64,000 nt of DNA from Solanum dulcamara (lineage: Eukaryota; Streptophyta; Magnoliopsida; Solanales; Solanaceae), in NCBI RefSeq assembly GCF_947179165.1, contig NC_077242.1, positions 74,319,097 through 74,383,096 on the forward strand, written 5' to 3'. Of the stretch, positions 59,151-64,000 are shown in pieces. The notes under the pieces are model-generated. The model was not told the DNA's origin, ran no database searches, and worked only from the letters and a program-made list of their open reading frames with translations. The position numbers and the translations under genes are program-made. The stretch's first letter is position 1; each line of letters starts with the position of its first letter.

Positions 59151-60509
59151 TACCACAATCACAAATACATTCAGTATTTACAGTATTTATATCACCAAGA
59201 ACAGGTTCATCACAAAACAGGCCAAGATCATTTCACATATAATCTAGCATGTTTCCCTATTCATATACACATGCATATAATGAAGCAATTTAAAAAGTAT
59301 ATGAGACACATACGGAAAACTAGACCATCACCTACTTCAATTTCAAGCTTCAACAACCTTACAATGCAAGAGTCTTCTTTTTCCAGGTTCGTTCTTCTCG
59401 TTCTTGGTCTAGAAAATAGTAAATACATATAAAAGATCAATATAATGACCTAACTATTATGAAATATAATACAATTCACATCCTAGGCCAAACCCATTAT
59501 CCTAAACTCACCGTAGGGTTATTTTCCACCATTAGTTTTCAGTTCAAATCCTCCCCTAATGATTACCAACCATACCTTCTAGGTTATAGGAATCAAAGTA
59601 TGAATTTAGGGAGTAAAATCCTTACCTTAAGAATGAAAATCCGTGGGAAATTGATAGAATTCGCCTTAGGTCGCCTCTTGACGTTTTAGAAACTGATTTT
59701 GTAGAAAAAGATCATTTCTGGGTTTTTTACGACTTAAGTCGCGATTGCCCTGCTTTGGCGAGACCCGTCATGCCAATTTCGATTTTGGGAGTTTTACTCT
59801 CCTGAATGAGATTCCACGAAGTTGTAAATGCTCCGTATTGTCTTGACTATCAGCCTATCCAATCAAATTAGAGGTTTGACCTCCCATCATTCACATGATC
59901 ACCCTAGACTTCACCTTACTCAGAATTCGTCCAAGTCTGGCCTAGGCTAAGTTCTTCCGAAGTTACTATCCAAAGTTTTCTGGCTCGAAATTCTTCCTAT
60001 TGGCCTATTCCTAACGACGGGGACAGGTCATTACATGATCGAACGTGGTGCTTGCGTGTTTGACTTAGTTAGGAAATAAAGTTATACTTTGCTATCAGCT
60101 ATAACTTTTGGCATAATGATAAGCTTGATCCTAACAAGTGGTATCAGAGCCAAGGTCATGGATTCGATTCCCAAGAGCATCATGCTGCATGAGGCAGGTG
60201 TTGGGAGGGGGATTGTTGGGTAATGCTAACATTCTACCGATGGCAAGGCCCACGAGGGGCTAGGGTGGCCTGGGCCGGAGTTGTGATAGAACATGAAGCT
60301 TGCATGGTGGACTTCGTTAAAAAATAAAGTTGTGCCTTTGTTATCAGCTATAGCTTTTGGCATAATGATAAGCGTTTGATTCTAAAAGTAATGACTCCAG
60401 ATCTTCTTTAAATTTGATTCTCAACACTTTGGCTATATATGAAAATGTTTCTAGACAATTATCAATATAAACAAGTGCAGTTTCTCTTTGGCTCTTAATG
60501 CTTCTCAAA

Positions 60510-61785
60510 GATCTATCAGAAGAGTGGAATTTTTTTAAAATTTGAACTTTGTTAAACTTCTTATAAAATATTTGGGTTGCCCTATTTATGCTGGAAAGAA
60601 AAAAAAATGAGTTCTTTTCCGGCATGATTGCTATAGTGGTGAATAAGATTAGAGGATGCATGGCATCTTAAATTCCTTAGCTTTGGAGGCAAGGACATTC
60701 TTATTAGGCATGTCCTCCAGGCCCTTAATGTTCATACATTAGCTGTTACTCACCCTCCTAAGCGTTCTATTGAATTGATTGAAACTTTCATTGCCAGAAG
60801 CACCATTGGGTCTCTTAGTACAACCTTTGTTTTTCCTACGAGGAAGGGGGATCTAACTTCAAAACTTTCACTGTAAAGCAGTGGTGAAATCTGAGGACTT
60901 CTAACTCTATGTGGGCTCAGTTTATGAAATCTAAATACTTCAACAATGAGCACCCTATCAATAAATCTTGGAAACCTGATCAATCACATAGCTTAAAAGC
61001 AATGTGTGAGATTAAGGATTCAGTAGAGGAATTCATCAAATGAAAAATCAAAGGAGGAAATTACAATTTTTAGTATGATAACTGGTCAATCCAGGAACTT
61101 TTATATCATTTGAGGAAGAGTTTATTCACCATAATATTATGATTAATGAGATCTATAAAGATGGTCAAAGGGATCGGAACTGTCTACAAACCAAGCTCCT
61201 ATGCTTGTCAAGAGCTCCATTGATAGACTCTCTCATGAGCTTATTCATAATGATGAAGACACCCCTATCTGGACACCTTCTGAGACTGAATTTTTTTCTA
61301 TTTTCTCAGCCTGAAAGCTCTAGGAAGAGAACAAAATCTCATTTTGAATCTAATATTTGGCATAAAGATGTGCCGTATAAGAAGTTATTCATTACATGGA
61401 GAGCCATTCACAATAGACTCTCCACTGATGATAAAATTTCTAAACTTGGCATTTATATTGATACTAATTGTAGGTGTTGTACGATTGTAGGTATATATGA
61501 CACCTACCAAAGAGAATGCTGAACATTTGTTTTATAATGTAGAAGTTCACAAACAATATCCCAAAGGTTTGCAGGATGGCTAGGCATCAGATATAGAAGC
61601 AGAAATCATAGGAGCTTATTAACTTAGTGCTGGAATTTCAAGACCAAAAACTCTGTGGCTGCATATATCCTAAAAATTATGCCATCCGTAGTGATATGGG
61701 AGCTATGGAGGTCCAGGTGTTGCTCCAAATATAAGCTACGTGTCCTCAATCAAAACAAAAACTTGAAAAATATTGAGAAGAAAAA
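60510..61785 (+). pseudogene. LINE reverse-transcriptase 3' remnant with zf-RVT domain
   Basis: Plus-strand fragments follow the LINE order: FFSGMIAIVVNKIRG (about 60612), HLKFLSFGGKDILIRHVLQA with the usual SFGGK..LI..VL block (about 60662-60721), WWNLRTSNSMWAQFMKSKYF (about 60882-60941), then LFITWRAIHNRLSTDDKISK followed by LGIYIDTNCRCC (zf-RVT, about 61386-61478). Stops and shifts separate them. The remnant ends where the duplicated defensin block begins (about 61790). Confidence 0.85.
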
Positions 61786-61953
61786 TGCATATTTTGAACA
61801 AAGAACTATGTGTCATATCATATTATATAGACCACAATTCCAAATATATATAGATTGATCATCAAAGTAGATCTATATATTTAGTTGAGCCTCACAATGA
61901 AATTAAAAAGTAATAAAAACAAATATTTCTTATTGGTTATTGGAAGAGATTAA

Positions 61954-62642
61954 TTAAATGGGAGGACATGGCTTTGTGCAGTAGCATTTGGAGTCAGGAC
62001 CACACTCTCCAAATGCAAAGCCCTCACTTTGGTAGGCAGTTGAACACTTTGCATTTTCTACACATGCTCCCTGGAATGTTTGGCTTGCTTCATGACAAAT
62101 TTTTGCCTCTGTCATAACAAAAATAATAAAATAAAAGTAAGAATTAATAATATTACAATAAACAAAGGAGAATGATAAATTTAACTAATTCACATTCACG
62201 CTGCGTAAGGTTCATATTCTCCATAAATTAAATTTAAAATCCAGAGATCTCATCCATCCCATTATATTCAGTGACGTTAACTTGTGATATAGTTTTTTTT
62301 TTTTTTGCTTTTCGGCCCAATAATGTTTCGTATCTATAATGAGACTCAATAAAATCTAGATACACGCAATTTTTTAATTATCAAAGGTCCGAACTCTATA
62401 CCTCTGAATAAAGGTGATGGGATCCCAAATAACCCTATCACAACTCCTATTGGTGATTTGCAATATAATTGATTGAGTAATTACTTAAAAAAGGATATAT
62501 AAAATTTAATTTTTTTTAGTCTCTTATCATTCTTGATAGATAAAGAAATCCTAAAAAATAAAGAGATGATATACCTGCATTGCCCATGAAAAACATCACA
62601 AGAAGAAACACAAACTTTAAACAAAGACAAAGAGGGTGCCAT
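61954..62642 (-). pseudogene. Defensin duplicate, inactivated
   Basis: Tandem copy of the gene at 52177, with exon 1 at 62642-62575 and exon 2 at 62108-61954. Exon 1 has one extra T (AAAGTTTGTGTTTC against AAAGTTGTGTTTC), which shifts the signal-peptide frame. In exon 2 the fourth conserved cysteine is replaced by tyrosine (STAYQSEG against TTACQSEG). Other cysteines and the CTKPC end remain, and splice sites are intact. With the frameshift no secreted 8-Cys peptide can form from this copy. Confidence 0.85.
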
Positions 62643-63569
62643 CTTCTTCTTTTTTTTGGTTTGTTATTATGTCTTCTAAAGGTATTTTTGATTATGAAAA
62701 TTATGAAGCACCATGCTTATCTTATATAGAGTTAAGAAATGATTATATTTAATTATATGGATAAGAAATCTTTTTATATTTAATGAGTTTCCATCCCTTT
62801 AATTATGATCTGGATACTAATACTATTTAATGAAATTTCTTTCACTTACATACGTATATCTAAAGCTCTTGATGTGCTACTGGGATTTCTTAATAAGGTA
62901 TGGCCCAGAGATCTTTCTTCAAATATAATTCTTTCTCAATGGCAATATATATGGTTTAATTTTTTTTTATTTTTAAAAAGTGCAAAATTAATATGTACCG
63001 GTAAGTTTTTAAAAGCCTATATAATATAAACTTAACGAAGAATGGATTTTCACTGTTTAAGTTGATGACATTCATCTCTATTGATTATTTTTCAGACTAC
63101 ACTATTATACTTACAATTACTATAGACATCGTATCTTGTGTTAAAATTACTACTATTACTTTATTTGGTATAGTAATGTTTTGGTCACGTATGGCTTTCC
63201 TGTGAAAACATAGCTTGTTATTTTCCATGCCACTAAATATGTTAGATTCACGGTTTTATGTACAATATAGTTACTGTGAATTATTTTTCATCATTTTATG
63301 ATAGAGTAATAAAACAAATATGTTGAGTTGGATATGAGCAAATAAAAAATAAGTCAAGTGAAAATAAATAAAATATTCGATACACATATATTTGATATAG
63401 ATAAATAATGGGTGAACCAACATATCCACATTCATTGCATCTTAATTATTATGTAATGAAGTAATTACTGTCATGATACCAACATATTTTGTTCTTCTTT
63501 TCCTTAGGGTGTTTTTTTTGTGTATTTTTGTAGAAAATATTTTTCTCTGAAAAATAAATGGCCCTGATT
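62643..63569. other. Upstream part of the duplicated block, then spacer; no gene seen
   Basis: 62643-62855 repeats the promoter and upstream region of the intact defensin (TTTAATGAGTTTCCATCCCT, TTAATTATGATCTGGATACT). Beyond that the DNA is AT-rich and nothing was recognised. Confidence 0.5.
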
Positions 63570-63840
63570 CAGAGTTGGGAATCAAATTTTGGATTGAGGT
63601 CACAATTTTGATTTCAAGTCTCAAATCGGGATTGTAAATCAAGGCTCGAATCAAGAGTCGAGTCTTGAATTGATGTGAAGATTTGGGTTTCGAGTTGGTG
63701 TTGGGAGTTGGGTCTTAGGTCGATGTCGGGATTTGGGTCTCAATTTGATATTAGGAGTCAGGCCTCGGGTTTGTGTCAAAATCTTAGTCTCTTGTTGGGG
63801 TCGGGAGTTAGGGTCACGATCGAGAGTTAAGATCGGGGTA
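63570..63840 (+). repeat. Degenerate G/T-rich minisatellite, period about 20-40 bp
   Basis: Variants of TCGGGAGTTGGGTCTCGGGT and GATGTCGGGATTTGGGTCTC recur over 270 bp, strongly G-rich on the plus strand against an AT-rich background. Confidence 0.65.
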
Positions 63841-64000
63841 AAAAAATTGCTAAGATTGTGTGATTACAATAATGTTTTTTAACTCATTATATAGTGTATT
63901 TATTATCTAAATCATGGTTAGAAATATATTTTGCCATTTTGGTCAATTAACAATTAAATTTTAGTAATTAAATTTAGTAAATTTTACCCAAATTTCATAG
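63841..64000. other. AT-rich end of the window, nothing seen
   Basis: No feature recognised. Confidence 0.3.

Larger units (their letters stand above)
54498..60035 (-). mobile_element. Solo LTR (net 1.69 kb), TSD TGATC, inserted in the TRIM left repeat
   Basis: On the minus strand it starts TGTAATGACCTGTCCCCGTC and ends GTCGGATCGTGACA. Flanks TGATC at 54493-54497 and 60036-60040. Interrupted 38 bases from its 3' end by the LTR at 54536. It is a different family from the other solo LTRs in the window. Holds a short minisatellite at 59035-59150. Confidence 0.88.
54421..60387 (+). mobile_element. TRIM retrotransposon (split by nested LTRs)
   Basis: Terminal repeats of 173 bp (54421-54497 joined to 60041-60136) and 174 bp (60214-60387), both starting TGTTGG(A/G)TAATG/A. 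Between them lies a 77-bp core with the primer-binding site TGGTATCAGAGCC (60139-60151, complementary to initiator tRNA-Met) and a purine-rich tract GGGAGGGGGA just before the right repeat. No coding sequence: a terminal-repeat retrotransposon in miniature. No clear 5-bp TSD remains. Confidence 0.82.

Noticed and set aside
60344..60661. 105-codon minus-strand open frame
   Set aside because: Runs over the TRIM right repeat and antisense to the LINE remnant; no coherent domain.

Overview
This is a plant nuclear window, AT-rich and dominated by non-coding and repeat DNA, with spliced genes that use GT..AG introns. tRNA-derived SINEs of the types known from Solanaceae (TS/SolS-like and Au-like), together with the gene structures, point to the nightshade family, most likely Solanum; species and chromosome cannot be fixed from the sequence alone.

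Genes. From left to right: (1) the last exon of a FAD-dependent oxidoreductase (+, ends 199); (2) a complete 13-exon plasma-membrane H+-ATPase on the minus strand (1984-6290, 951 aa) with its TATA box and a two-codon uORF; (3) a complete three-exon ribosomal protein L39 gene on the minus strand (36439-38439, 51 aa), whose first coding exon carries only the ATG; (4) a complete nine-exon DCN1-like cullin-neddylation gene on the plus strand (44617-49121, 229 aa); (5) an 8-cysteine defensin on the minus strand (52177-52849, 72 aa) with one decayed tandem duplicate (61954-62642) and one older relic (about 50250-51033). For the three multi-exon housekeeping genes, every exon junction was read base by base and the exon sums are in frame.

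Satellite domain. From about 8,047 to 35,840 the window is a satellite block built from two sibling tandem-repeat families of about 180 bp (sat1) and 177 bp (sat2). Sat1 (about 11.9-28.9 kb) lies inside sat2. Sat1 switches strand at about 15,243 and sat2 switches strand at about 35,540. Transposons have landed in it: a Tourist-like MITE broken by a 3.1-kb solo LTR (8153-11650), a poly(A)-tailed retroposed segment whose 5' end forms a 55-bp palindrome with the flank (11,959-13,683), a 3.4-kb solo LTR with TSD GAAAG (23,317-26,732), and a decayed autonomous Mutator element with two gene remnants (29,299-34,721).

The right part holds a dead Ty1/copia fragment interrupted by a hAT MITE (about 38.9-41.1 kb), a non-autonomous Mutator element with perfect 9-bp TSD (42,052-43,339), several SINEs, a LINE reverse-transcriptase remnant (about 60.5-61.8 kb) and a nested insertion stack at 54.3-60.4 kb: a TRIM element split by a solo LTR, itself split by a second solo LTR on the other strand, itself split by a 972-bp hAT element. 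Three of the four layers keep perfect target-site duplications, so the order of insertion can be read directly.

The protein-coding genes are unrelated in pathway; no operon-like or obviously novel multi-gene system is present. The main interest is in structure: the nested insertions, the sibling satellites, the palindromic retroposition and the birth and death of the defensin genes.
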